DNA of 64,000 nucleotides. Origin: Flavobacteriales bacterium. Lineage in GTDB: Bacteria; Bacteroidota; Bacteroidia; CAIKAF01. Position numbers and translations under genes: made by a program. The notes under the pieces were generated by a model. That model had not been told where the DNA came from and ran no database searches. It was given only the letters and a program-made list of their open reading frames with translations. Position 1 is the stretch's first letter. Every line of letters starts with the position of its first letter. Where the stretch lies: assembly GCA_018401695.1 (NCBI GenBank), contig JAGYKD010000001.1, positions 1,032,016 through 1,096,015 on the forward strand. Reading direction: 5' to 3'. Positions 35,185 through 43,895 of this stretch are shown here, in pieces.

Positions 35185-36105
35185 TTATTGAATAAAGAAA
35201 TATCTAACCAAAATGCCTCCAACAACTGCCGGAACAGCCACAATAAGACCATTTCGGAGTTTTCGTTTGGAGGCTTGAACTTTGTAGCCGTCCACAAACA
35301 AGGGGTCGTCTTTATATAGGGCATCCTCGGGTCCGGTTTTGATTTTTTTTACCGGAATAGAAGTATTGACCACCAAGAACAAAAGTGCAGGGCCGGGAGC
35401 CCAAAAGTAGTTAAGGGCGGCGGCGGAGCCTCCGGCAAGTCCTCCGCCAATGTAAGAAAAGGCAGACTCGTAATGCCTTCTCGCAGACCTACGTCCGAAA
35501 ATATAGGCCCGGGCTTCGGCTTCGCTAAGGAAAAAATCTCGGGACGCGGTGTCTTGGCGATAAATGACGGTTTCTTCCGGACCTTGGTAATAGCTAAACA
35601 CTCTGAAAATCCACACGTCTTTTTCGCGTTTGGCTTTTTGAAAATAGGGCTGCCCATCTCTTCCATACGGATAGTCAACAAATCCTTTTTTGTGTTTTGC
35701 TCCGTTTAAAACAATCCCATCCTCCCAAGCGGCTAATACCTGTTCCAAGGGGTAGGTTTTGACCTCGTTTTGTCCTTCTTGTTTAAACTCTACAGAGGTT
35801 TCGTTAGCACTCACTAGGGTTCCGGGGATCACATCTTTGGGGGCAATAATGCCAAAACCATCCACAATGAACCACTTTTTTTCAAGCTTTGGGGCTTCTT
35901 GCTTTTTTCTTTTTTTATGATAGAGTTTAATAGGTTTTTTGGAACTCTTTAAAGGGGTGAAAAGCAAGCGATCTTGTTCGGTATCGGTGCGAATGCCCAT
36001 GGCAGGCACTTCCTTTCCATTGATAAAAAGCAAGGTGTCTTGGCCCAAGGCCAAGCTTGACAAAGCAAGCAGGACAAGGGCAATAGTAGCAGAAATCGAC
36101 TTCAT
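35185..36105 (-). CDS. Exported or membrane protein of unknown function
   Basis: 306 aa from the ATG at 36105, the start of a signal peptide (MKSISATIALVLLALSSLAL, then GQ). I do not recognise the family. The N-terminal half is beta-rich with a very basic patch (KLYHKKRKKQE); two hydrophobic stretches occur near the C-terminus (YIGGGLAGGSAAALNYFWAP and LIVAVPAVVGGILVRYFF). Eight bases before kynU on the same strand. The middle VYRQDT-AEARAYIFGRRSARR is arginine-rich. Confidence 0.75.
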   Translation of the reverse strand: MKSISATIALVLLALSSLALGQDTLLFINGKEVPAMGIRTDTEQDRLLFTPLKSSKKPIKLYHKKRKKQEAPKLEKKWFIVDGFGIIAPKDVIPGTLVSANETSVEFKQEGQNEVKTYPLEQVLAAWEDGIVLNGAKHKKGFVDYPYGRDGQPYFQKAKREKDVWIFRVFSYYQGPEETVIYRQDTASRDFFLSEAEARAYIFGRRSARRHYESAFSYIGGGLAGGSAAALNYFWAPGPALLFLVVNTSIPVKKIKTGPEDALYKDDPLFVDGYKVQASKRKLRNGLIVAVPAVVGGILVRYFFIQ

Positions 36106-36135
36106 AGGAGGAAGAAAAATAATGTGATCAAAAGC

Positions 36136-36168
36136 TTGAAAGGGCACCAACAAATATGTTTAATTTTG
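36136..36168 (+). promoter_or_regulatory. Putative promoter of gcvP
   Basis: TAATTTTG at 36161-36168 matches TAnnTTTG exactly; CTTG ending at 36138 is a fair -33 box with a 22-bp spacer. It gives a leader of about 30 nt to the ATG at 36205. Confidence 0.5.
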
Positions 36169-36204
36169 CGTTTACTAAGAAACCCACTTAGCCTTGATTT
36201 TCAC

Positions 36205-39087
36205 ATGCATCACGTAAATTTTGCTGAGCGCCACCTGGGTCCCGACCGGACCGAAGTACAAAACATGCTTGAGTTCATTGGTGTAGATTCCATGGAGCAG
36301 CTTATAAACGAGGTGGTTCCGTCCTCTATTCGCTTGCCAAAACCTTTGGACTTGGACCGTGCTATGACGGAACAAGATTTCCTAAGGCACATTTGGGATT
36401 TGGCCTCAAAAAACACCTTGGCTCATAATTTTATGGGACAAGGCTATTATGGGACCTTTACGCCCACTCCCATTTTGCGCAATATTTTTGAGAATCCGGG
36501 CTGGTATACGGCCTATACCCCATATCAGGCCGAAATAGCCCAGGGCCGCATGGAAGCCATTCTGAACTTCCAAACCATGGTAATGGAACTCACCGGCATG
36601 GACTTGGCAAATGCTTCTTTGCTCGATGAGGCGACTGCAGCTGCAGAAGCTATGGCCATGGTTCATGCGCTAAGAACAAGGGCGCAAGTTAAAGCGGAAT
36701 GCAACCGCTTTTTTGTTGCAGAATCGGTGTTTGCCCAAACGTTGGATGTGCTGATTACTAGAGCAGAGCCTTTGGGTATATCATTGGTTTTGGGCAACCC
36801 TGCAGACTTTGATCCTAAAGAGGAGGGATATTTTGGAGTATTGTTGCAATACCCCGACAAAAACGGAACTGTAGGTCATTTGGCCGACTTTGTTAGCCAA
36901 TGCCATGCCGCTGAATTAAAAGTAGCTGTAGCCACAGACCTTTTGGCCCTTACGCTTCTAAGCCCTCCCGGAGAGTGGGGAGCAGATGTAGTGGTAGGAA
37001 GCACCCAGCGCTTTGGCGTGCCTATGGGATTCGGAGGTCCTCATGCTGCTTTTTTTGCTACGCGCAAAGATTTCTCCCGACAAATACCGGGCAGAATCAT
37101 AGGTATCACCTTAGACCGAGACCATAAACCGGCCCTTCGGATGGCTTTGCAAACTAGAGAACAGCACATCCGCCGCGATAAAGCCACCTCCAATATTTGC
37201 ACCGCCCAAGCATTGCTGGCCATTATGGCCTCTATGTACGCCGTCTATCATGGTCCGGATGGCTTAAAAGAAATCGCCTTGGATGTGCATAAGAAAACCT
37301 GCCTGGCTGCGGCAGCCCTGGAGCAATTGGGCTACACGCTTCCTGAAGGGGATTTTTTTGATACCCTAAAGGTGCTGCCCAACGACCATACCGAAGAGTT
37401 TTTGGCCAAAGCACGTGCACGCGATATCAATGTGTATTTGCATAAAGACGGATCTATTGGTCTATCTTTTGATGAAACCACCAGCTTGGATAGTTTAAAT
37501 GAGCTAATTCGGGCTTTTGCCGATGCCGCCCGACAGTCGGCACCGGTTTTTACTGAGCAAAGCTTAGCGGCAACGCAAATTAGAATTCCCAAATTTGCGC
37601 AAAGACAATCGCCCTACCTTACGCATCCAGTGTTTCATACCCATCGGTCCGAGACGGAGTTGATGCGTTACATTAAGCAGTTGGAAAGAAAGGATATTGC
37701 TTTGAATTTTAGCATGATTCCTTTAGGCTCTTGCACCATGAAGTTGAATGCGGCCACCCAATTGGCCCCATTGAGCTGGCCGGAGTTTCAAGCCATTCAT
37801 CCTTTTGCTCCTGAGCATCATTCGGCCGGATATCGAATTTTAATCGACAAACTTGCTCGTGACTTAGCTGAAGTTACCGGATTTGATGCGGTTTCTTTGA
37901 TGCCCAACAGTGGAGCCCAGGGCGAATACACCGGCCTAATGGTAATTCGGGCATTTCATCAAGCCAACGGGGAACCTCAGCGCAATGTAGCCCTCATTCC
38001 CTCATCGGCGCATGGAACCAATCCGGCTTCGGCCGTTATGGCCGGCATGAAGGTGGTTGTGGTTGCCTGCGACGAGCAAGGAAATATAGATGTAGATGAC
38101 CTAAGGGCCAAGGCCGAGAAGCATAAAGAGGCCTTGTCGGCTCTTATGATTACCTATCCTTCTACCCACGGAGTTTTTGAGGAGCGGGTAATTGAAATCA
38201 CATCCATCGTACATGAGTTTGGTGGGCAGGTGTATATGGACGGAGCAAATATGAATGCACAGGTTGGACTGACTTCTCCTGCTGCCATTGGAGCGGATGT
38301 TTGCCACCTAAACCTGCATAAGACTTTTGCCATTCCACATGGTGGGGGCGGTCCGGGCATGGGTCCTATCGGTGTTAAGGCGCATTTGGCACCTTTTTTA
38401 CCGGTTCATGGCGACCAGGAAACCGGCGGGCAACAAGGAATTTCATCGGTATCTGCCGCTCCTTGGGGAAGTCCGCTTATTCTCATCATTTCTTATGCCT
38501 ACATACGTTTGTTGGGGCCGGATGGTCTAAAACGTTCTACCGAAACAGCAATTCTGAACGCCAACTTTATGAAGGCTCGTTTGGAACCTCATTTCCCAGT
38601 GTTGTATACTAACAATAAAGGTCGTGTTGCGCATGAGTTTATTTTGGATATGCGTGCGTTTAAAAAGTACAGCATTGAGGTGGTAGATATTGCCAAAAGG
38701 CTTATGGATTATGGTTTTCATGCCCCAACGGTGAGTTTTCCGGTGGCAGGAACCCTAATGATTGAGCCCACCGAAAGTGAGTCCATGGAAGAAATGGGAC
38801 GCTTTTGCGACGCTTTGATTCAAATTCGGGAAGAAATTCGGGAAATTGAATTGGGCCAAAGCGATCCGGAGAATAATGTGGTAAAAAATGCTCCCCATAC
38901 CGCGGCCGTTTTGCTCGAAGAAGATTGGTCTCGTCCTTACAGCCGCAGAAAAGCAGCGTATCCGCTTCGTTTTGTGGAGTACCATAAGTTTTGGCCTCCG
39001 GTAAGCAGGGTAGACGATGCCTATGGCGACCGAAACCTCATTTGCAGTTGTCTTCCTGTGGAGGAATACGCAGCTTTGGAAGGCTAA
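36205..39087 (+). CDS. gcvP: Glycine dehydrogenase (decarboxylating), single-chain P protein
   Basis: 960 aa from the ATG at 36205 (MHHVNFAERHLGPDRTEVQN), the usual start; upstream in-frame sequence overlaps the promoter. It has both halves of the fused P protein: GQGYYGTFTPTPILRNI in the N-terminal half, and in the C-terminal half the PLP Lys in HLNLHKTFAIPHGGGGPG. Decarboxylates glycine and passes the aminomethyl group to lipoyl-H protein. The H and T proteins are not adjacent. Followed by hairpin element R5. Confidence 0.96.
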   Translation: MHHVNFAERHLGPDRTEVQNMLEFIGVDSMEQLINEVVPSSIRLPKPLDLDRAMTEQDFLRHIWDLASKNTLAHNFMGQGYYGTFTPTPILRNIFENPGWYTAYTPYQAEIAQGRMEAILNFQTMVMELTGMDLANASLLDEATAAAEAMAMVHALRTRAQVKAECNRFFVAESVFAQTLDVLITRAEPLGISLVLGNPADFDPKEEGYFGVLLQYPDKNGTVGHLADFVSQCHAAELKVAVATDLLALTLLSPPGEWGADVVVGSTQRFGVPMGFGGPHAAFFATRKDFSRQIPGRIIGITLDRDHKPALRMALQTREQHIRRDKATSNICTAQALLAIMASMYAVYHGPDGLKEIALDVHKKTCLAAAALEQLGYTLPEGDFFDTLKVLPNDHTEEFLAKARARDINVYLHKDGSIGLSFDETTSLDSLNELIRAFADAARQSAPVFTEQSLAATQIRIPKFAQRQSPYLTHPVFHTHRSETELMRYIKQLERKDIALNFSMIPLGSCTMKLNAATQLAPLSWPEFQAIHPFAPEHHSAGYRILIDKLARDLAEVTGFDAVSLMPNSGAQGEYTGLMVIRAFHQANGEPQRNVALIPSSAHGTNPASAVMAGMKVVVVACDEQGNIDVDDLRAKAEKHKEALSALMITYPSTHGVFEERVIEITSIVHEFGGQVYMDGANMNAQVGLTSPAAIGADVCHLNLHKTFAIPHGGGGPGMGPIGVKAHLAPFLPVHGDQETGGQQGISSVSAAPWGSPLILIISYAYIRLLGPDGLKRSTETAILNANFMKARLEPHFPVLYTNNKGRVAHEFILDMRAFKKYSIEVVDIAKRLMDYGFHAPTVSFPVAGTLMIEPTESESMEEMGRFCDALIQIREEIREIELGQSDPENNVVKNAPHTAAVLLEEDWSRPYSRRKAAYPLRFVEYHKFWPPVSRVDDAYGDRNLICSCLPVEEYAALEG

Positions 39088-39121
39088 TGTGTGCTGTGTA
39101 AAAAGACCTTGTCGAGATCTT

Positions 39122-39265
39122 GTGCCAGGGATGCGAGCGGTTAGCGCTGTGCTGCAAAAAAACAGAGGTGCTTGGCTTGGGCAGGCTGACGGAGGAAGCC
39201 ATGACCAAGCCCTAGCACGACGTTTTTTTGCAAACAGCCTAGAAGCGGGCAGCCCGTCCGGCACC
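39122..39265 (-). repeat. GC-rich hairpin element R5
   Basis: Same build as R2: plus-strand left end GTGCCAGGGATGCGAGCGG and right end GGGCAGCCCGTCCGGCACC. The arms, GCTGCAAAAAAAC...GTGCTTGGCTTGG and CCAAGCCCTAGCAC...GTTTTTTTGCAAACAGC, are complementary but unique to this copy. The apex GCAGGCTGACGGAGGAAGCC also differs. It lies between convergent gcvP and the EEP-family gene. Confidence 0.65.
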
Positions 39266-39273
39266 CAAAAAAC

Positions 39274-40323
39274 CTAAGGAAGAATAACTTGCATCCAAAC
39301 GGGCTCATGGTCCGAATAGTCAAAATGCATGTTTAGGCGTTTGGTTTTCAGCACCCGAACCCCGGGTGAAACCAAAAAGTAATCGATGCATGCTTCTTGG
39401 GTTGTCCCTTGCCGGTAGGGCGCCAACAGCCATCGGTTGGTGCTTTGTTCGGGTGCGGCCCACTGCCAGTTGGCGTTGGGGAATTCTTCGGGCGCCTGTT
39501 GTATCGTCACCGGCGCATTTTCCATTGGTTTAGGAAGGGGCTTGTCGGGCGCAATTTGGTTCCAGTCTCCTCCTAAAAGTACCACGTTTCCCTGTTCTTC
39601 TTCCTTTAGTAGAAAGGCCGCAAGGCTGTCCATTTGGTTTTGTTTTACGCCGCCGTCGTCGTAAGCAGAGAGGTGTAGGTTAACCACTACAAGTTCTTTG
39701 CCTGAGCGCATGGGAAATCGTTGGCTTAAAAAACATCGGTCCAGCATAAAAAGACCCATAGGCCATTCTGCATCGGCTTTGAGTCGGTAACGTGTGCTTT
39801 GAAGGGGTTGGGTGCGCGACAAACTGAGCAAGCCGCCTACCACTTTTCCGTAAGGCTCGGAAAGCGGTTGAGGCACAAAGGCTGTTTTGTAATTTAGGGC
39901 AAAGCTGTAGTTGTGTTCAGGTAAAGCCTGACTTATGGGCACCACTTGGTCGGTATGGTAGCTGCGTTTAGAATTCCTATCCACTTCTTGGAGGAGCACA
40001 AAGTCGGTGGAGCTCTGTTGGGCTAAAAAGGTTGTGATTCCCTGGAGGTATCGGCTATTTTCCTCTTTTTCGGGGCGTACACGGCTGCCGCCATCAAAGA
40101 AAAAGTCCATTTCGGCGCCAAGGCCGGCGTAGCCGATATTCCAAATAAGGAGGCTAAGGGTATCTCCGGAGGCAAACATGCGTTCGGGGCTTTGGCCTTG
40201 GAGGCTTGCCGCTTCTCTAGCCTCGGGGCGGTAATCGGTAATGCTCAAGTAGCCAAGAAATCCGGCCAAAAGCAGTATGGCCAAGAGAATTAAGCGGAAA
40301 ATCCACCGAAAAAGATATTTCAT
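39274..40323 (-). CDS. Endonuclease/exonuclease/phosphatase (EEP) family protein, membrane-anchored
   Basis: 349 aa. One N-terminal membrane segment (FRLILLAILLLAGFLGYLSI), then the EEP fold on the outer side: LIWNIGYAG, LLQEVDRN (metal Glu), VVVNLHLSAYDDGG, LLGGDWNQ, CIDYFLVSPGV and SDHEPVWMQ (catalytic His). All catalytic motifs are present. Anchored EEP proteins may act on nucleic acids, phosphoinositides or sphingomyelin; the substrate cannot be chosen here. Confidence 0.88.
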   Translation of the reverse strand: MKYLFRWIFRLILLAILLLAGFLGYLSITDYRPEAREAASLQGQSPERMFASGDTLSLLIWNIGYAGLGAEMDFFFDGGSRVRPEKEENSRYLQGITTFLAQQSSTDFVLLQEVDRNSKRSYHTDQVVPISQALPEHNYSFALNYKTAFVPQPLSEPYGKVVGGLLSLSRTQPLQSTRYRLKADAEWPMGLFMLDRCFLSQRFPMRSGKELVVVNLHLSAYDDGGVKQNQMDSLAAFLLKEEEQGNVVLLGGDWNQIAPDKPLPKPMENAPVTIQQAPEEFPNANWQWAAPEQSTNRWLLAPYRQGTTQEACIDYFLVSPGVRVLKTKRLNMHFDYSDHEPVWMQVILP

Positions 40324-40380
40324 GAGGGGAAATTAAGGAAAAATGCCTCTGTATTTTACTGTTTTTTTTAATTTTTGACC

Positions 40381-42135
40381 ATGATTAACCCCTTTTGCAG
40401 CTTTCTTGCAGCCCTTAGTTTCTTTTCGTTTGCCCGGGCACAAAGCCTAAGCCCCATGCATCAATGGGACTGGAATTTAGCGGGGGCCAGCCTTTGGGAT
40501 ACTACCGGCACCATTACTCTTCGTTTTGCCGATTTAGGAGGCGTTGCCGATGGTCAAACGTTTAATGATACGGCTTGGGCCAATATTCCCGATAGTTTAG
40601 AGGGCCGCCCATTGCGCATACTTCTGGATTCCGGCGATTACCGTTTTAAGGGGCCTATTGGTTTTGCCGACAGCTTGATTTTGGAGGGAAAGGGTGCTCA
40701 AAGTCGCTTATTGTTTGATCCTCAAGGAGGGGGACAGTCGTTTTTGACGATTGGGGGAACCGGTGCAGGTTCATTTGAGCCTTTGACAGCCATGCCACAG
40801 GCCCGCCAAGCTTGGTTTTTGGTGGCGGATACCAGCGGTTTTAGGCCGGGCAGGTATGCAGAGGTTCGCCAAGAAAATGGAGCCTGGGACTCAAACCCGG
40901 CTAGCTGGGCCCAAAATGCGGTGGGACATGTAAGCAAAATTATGCAGGTGAGCGGAGACACCGTGTTTTTGGAGGAGGGCTTCCGATATGCACCCGACAG
41001 CCTTTTGCAGCCGGAAGCTCGGCCTTTGAATATGAGAAAAGGAGTGCGTATTCAATGCCTAAAATTGAAACGGATTGATCAACCCGGCTCTGCCACCGGC
41101 TACCATATTCGGTTTAGTATGGCGGCAGACTGTTTGGTAGAAGGCGTGGAAAGCGAAAAGAGCCTTGGTTCGCATATCATCGCTGATATAAGCACTCATT
41201 TAACCATTCGCCATAGTTATTTGCATGATGCCTACGAGTTTACCGGTTCGGGAACGCGGGGGTATGGGGTAACCATAAATAACCATTCCACCCTTTGTTT
41301 GGTAGAAAACAACTGCTTTAGACGCTTACGGCACGCCATGATGGTAAAATATGGAGCCAATGGCAATGTGTTTGGCTATAACCACTCCACGGAGGTGCTG
41401 CGGGCTGAGCCAATTAGCGACTATTCCGCAGACATTAGCGTTCATGGGCACTATCCCTTTGCCAATTTGTTTGAATCCAATGAGGTAGAAATGATAATGG
41501 TGGACCATTATTGGGGTCCGGGAGGACCGGACAATGTGTTTTTTAGGAATCGGGTGAACGGCTTTGGAGTTTTTGTTACCAATGGAACTCCGGTGACCGA
41601 CCAGCAGCATTTTATTGGCAATGAAGTGACCAACGGCAATGTGTTTTATGGGCAATGGTCCATTCAAGGCCAAGGCCATACCCTTAAAGGAAACAATGTG
41701 CAAGGCGACTGCACCCCACCGGGAACCGAGCTGATTCCCGAAGCCTCACTCTACTTGTCAGGAGCGCCACCTTACTGGGCGCCCCAACAAAGTTTTCCAA
41801 GTCAGGGATATCCTCAAGAATTAGATGTGCTCAACATTCCGGCGGCCTGGCGCTTTGCCGAAGACCAGGGAGCTGTTTGTTCGGATGCAGAGGCTACTCC
41901 CCCTCCAAGTTTGGGCCTTAACACCACGTCTAACTTATGGGTTCCAATGCCTAATCCTTGTTCAGGAGAGTTGCAACTGCCCGGAGTCTCCGGCAGCTGG
42001 ACCCTTTATAACATAATGGGTAAGCAAGTTCAGGAGGGGCATACGGAAATGTCTTTGCCTCAACTGGGGCAGGAAGCTCCGGGAATTTACATTATTCGAA
42101 CCGATAAGGGAAGGGTAAAAATTATACGGCCCTGA
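40381..42135 (+). CDS. T9SS-exported right-handed beta-helix protein
   Basis: 584 aa from the ATG at 40381; a TTG two codons earlier is unlikely. Signal peptide ends SFARAQ. Residues about 160-450 show parallel beta-helix (pectate lyase-like) coil repeats: HLTIRHSYLHDAYEF, LCLVENNCFRRLRHAMMVK, NVFGYNHS, NLFESNEVEMIMVDHYWGP, NVFFRNRVNGFG. The last 75 residues are a T9SS sorting domain (PMPNPCSGELQLPG ... YNIMGKQV ... GIYIIRTDKGRVKIIRP). Could be a surface polysaccharide-acting protein; no catalytic residues are assigned. Confidence 0.85.
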   Translation: MINPFCSFLAALSFFSFARAQSLSPMHQWDWNLAGASLWDTTGTITLRFADLGGVADGQTFNDTAWANIPDSLEGRPLRILLDSGDYRFKGPIGFADSLILEGKGAQSRLLFDPQGGGQSFLTIGGTGAGSFEPLTAMPQARQAWFLVADTSGFRPGRYAEVRQENGAWDSNPASWAQNAVGHVSKIMQVSGDTVFLEEGFRYAPDSLLQPEARPLNMRKGVRIQCLKLKRIDQPGSATGYHIRFSMAADCLVEGVESEKSLGSHIIADISTHLTIRHSYLHDAYEFTGSGTRGYGVTINNHSTLCLVENNCFRRLRHAMMVKYGANGNVFGYNHSTEVLRAEPISDYSADISVHGHYPFANLFESNEVEMIMVDHYWGPGGPDNVFFRNRVNGFGVFVTNGTPVTDQQHFIGNEVTNGNVFYGQWSIQGQGHTLKGNNVQGDCTPPGTELIPEASLYLSGAPPYWAPQQSFPSQGYPQELDVLNIPAAWRFAEDQGAVCSDAEATPPPSLGLNTTSNLWVPMPNPCSGELQLPGVSGSWTLYNIMGKQVQEGHTEMSLPQLGQEAPGIYIIRTDKGRVKIIRP

Positions 42136-43641
42136 TTACCAACTGATGGTGATTTGGCCGTCTCCGCTGCGCTGTCCACCTGCATTTTGTTGGTTTGTTC
42201 CCCCGTTAAAGGAGCCGCCTCCGCCAGCGCTTGTGGCACTGTTTTGTCCGCAACCTCCACCAGAATAACCACCGCCACCTCCGGCAGCATTTGTGGCACC
42301 TCCGCCTCCACCAAAGCCACCACTTCGGTTGTTGCTTCCACCTTGTCCACCGGCCAATGGACGTATTCCCGGTCCTGTTCCTGTGCCATTGCTGTTCCAT
42401 CCGGCACCACCCCCTGCATCGTTCGAATTAAAGGTACTGCCACCGGTTCCGCCATTTCCCGGACTTCCACCCGGGAAGGCTCCCTGCTGGCCTGAAGTTC
42501 CCACAACCGCGTCCATTAGGTCCATGGTGCCCGAATTGCTTCGCCCACCCCCGCCGCCGGCGGCAATGAGCAGTTGATTGCCGTTTTGTTTCCATACAAA
42601 GCTTCCCCCACCGCCGGCACCGGATCGGAAATAGGCTTGAGCAATACCGTCCTGGCCTTTCCCACCTACCAAAATTTGGAGGACTTCCCCGCCCGAAACC
42701 AGGAAATCGCCCTGCATTATGGCTCCCAGCCCCCCAGCATCTCCATTTTGGTTGGCTCCACCTTGCGCGCCGGCGGCTTGAATCGTAAGGCTACCTACGC
42801 AATTGGGAACCGTAAAACTTTGAGTGCTTCCATTAAAACTAAAGGTTTGACTGCCCGGAGGGCAATTGGTGATGGTCACGCTTTGGGTGTCGATGGAGCT
42901 GCAACCGTTGGCATCGGTAGTTTGAAGAATAACTTGATAGCTGCCGGTATTACTCCATACTACGCTAGGGCCTGCCAGGTTGGAATTGGCCGGGCTGCCG
43001 CTCTGAAACTGCCATTGATAACTTATGGCGGTATTGCTGGTAGCATTAAAATTCACAGGATTTCCAATAGCGCCGGAAAGAGGTCCGAAACCGGCTCCGG
43101 GACCCTGAAAAGCAAACGAAACGGCCAAGGGAGAGGAGCTGCCACATCCGTTTATCGCGGCCACTTGCACTTGCCCCGAAGCCCCGGTTCCGGATACCGA
43201 TACCACCAAGCTGTCGCTGCCTTGACCCGACACTACCTGCAATCCTAAAGGAACCGTCCATTGATAAGATGAGGCTCCGGATATGGGACTGACTCGAAAC
43301 ACCACTTGCGTGTCTCCTGGGCAAGCGTTAGGCACTTGAATAGAGCTTGGAGAGGCAGGAGGCACACTGCAAGCACAAGCCACAGGGGTCCAACCGGTTG
43401 AAAAATATACTTCAACACATTCGGTAGTTAAATTCACAATTTGCAGCCCTATAGCCGGATTGGCGATTGCATTTCGCTGAGCAGTAGTGAGTCTGGGCAT
43501 CAAAAATCCCTTTTGCGAAAAACGCACTTCCAAACCTGCCGATGAGTCGGGCTGACCCGGAGCATCGCTAATCAAAACACCTTGTCCTCGGATGGAGGAT
43601 GCGATAAAAAGAAGAACAAAGAGGAAAGGAAGCAAACGCAT
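42136..43641 (-). CDS. Exported PKD plus glycine-rich (ALK-like) domain protein, paralogue 1
   Basis: 501 aa. Signal peptide MRLLPFLFVLLFIASSIRGQ. N-terminal module of about 75 aa (GVLISDAPGQPDSSAGLEVR, LMPRLTTAQRNAIANP, TGWTPVACACS) shared with the two following genes. Then Ig/PKD-like domains (about 95-265) and a C-terminal module of about 230 aa that starts SFTVPNCVGSLTIQAAGAQG and becomes very Gly-rich (GGGGGRSNSG, GGFGGGGGATNAAGGGGGYS), ending GDGQITISW. This resembles the glycine-rich extracellular module of ALK/LTK receptors. No T9SS tail. Divergent from the other two paralogues. Confidence 0.82.
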   Translation of the reverse strand: MRLLPFLFVLLFIASSIRGQGVLISDAPGQPDSSAGLEVRFSQKGFLMPRLTTAQRNAIANPAIGLQIVNLTTECVEVYFSTGWTPVACACSVPPASPSSIQVPNACPGDTQVVFRVSPISGASSYQWTVPLGLQVVSGQGSDSLVVSVSGTGASGQVQVAAINGCGSSSPLAVSFAFQGPGAGFGPLSGAIGNPVNFNATSNTAISYQWQFQSGSPANSNLAGPSVVWSNTGSYQVILQTTDANGCSSIDTQSVTITNCPPGSQTFSFNGSTQSFTVPNCVGSLTIQAAGAQGGANQNGDAGGLGAIMQGDFLVSGGEVLQILVGGKGQDGIAQAYFRSGAGGGGSFVWKQNGNQLLIAAGGGGGRSNSGTMDLMDAVVGTSGQQGAFPGGSPGNGGTGGSTFNSNDAGGGAGWNSNGTGTGPGIRPLAGGQGGSNNRSGGFGGGGGATNAAGGGGGYSGGGCGQNSATSAGGGGSFNGGTNQQNAGGQRSGDGQITISW

Positions 43642-43657
43642 GGGTAAATATTTTGAG

Positions 43658-43665
43658 CGAAGTTA
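43658..43665 (-). promoter_or_regulatory. Putative -7 promoter element for glycine-rich paralogue 1
   Basis: Minus strand TAACTTCG, the same one-mismatch form of TAnnTTTG as before the polyprenyl synthase gene, about 16 bp upstream of the ATG. Confidence 0.35.
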
Positions 43666-43677
43666 AGGAAGATTTTT

Positions 43678-43819
43678 GGCCGCCAATTCCGGCTGTTCGC
43701 TTTACACGGCTTGCGTTTTAGGGCCCTAGCTGTGCTTGCCGGGTCCCTATGGGCCGCGGCAAGCTTTGCTAGGGCAGCCTAAAACGCTGCACCGGGGTAC
43801 CGCTGCCATCCGGGGCGGA
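43678..43819 (+). repeat. GC-rich hairpin element R6
   Basis: Left end GGCCGCCAATTCCGGCTG is nearly the same as that of R8 (GGCCGGCAATTCCGGCTG); right end CTGCCATCCGGGGCGG resembles GCAGCATCCGGGCCGG of R8. The arms GCGTTTTAGGGCCCTAGC...GCTTGCCG and CGGCAAGC...GCTAGGGCAGCCTAAAACGC pair strongly and are unrelated to the R8 arms. It lies between divergent promoters of paralogous glycine-rich genes. Confidence 0.7.
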
Positions 43820-43895
43820 AAAAACTTTTTTTTAACATGGCATTACTTGCTGTTAGCCAAAGTCAAACTTAACTTGCACAAAATCCAATGCTGCC

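Noticed and set aside
42574-43248. Long open frame antisense to glycine-rich paralogue 1
   Set aside because: A by-product of GC-rich codon use on the opposite strand; the minus-strand gene has a signal peptide and paralogues in the same module order.
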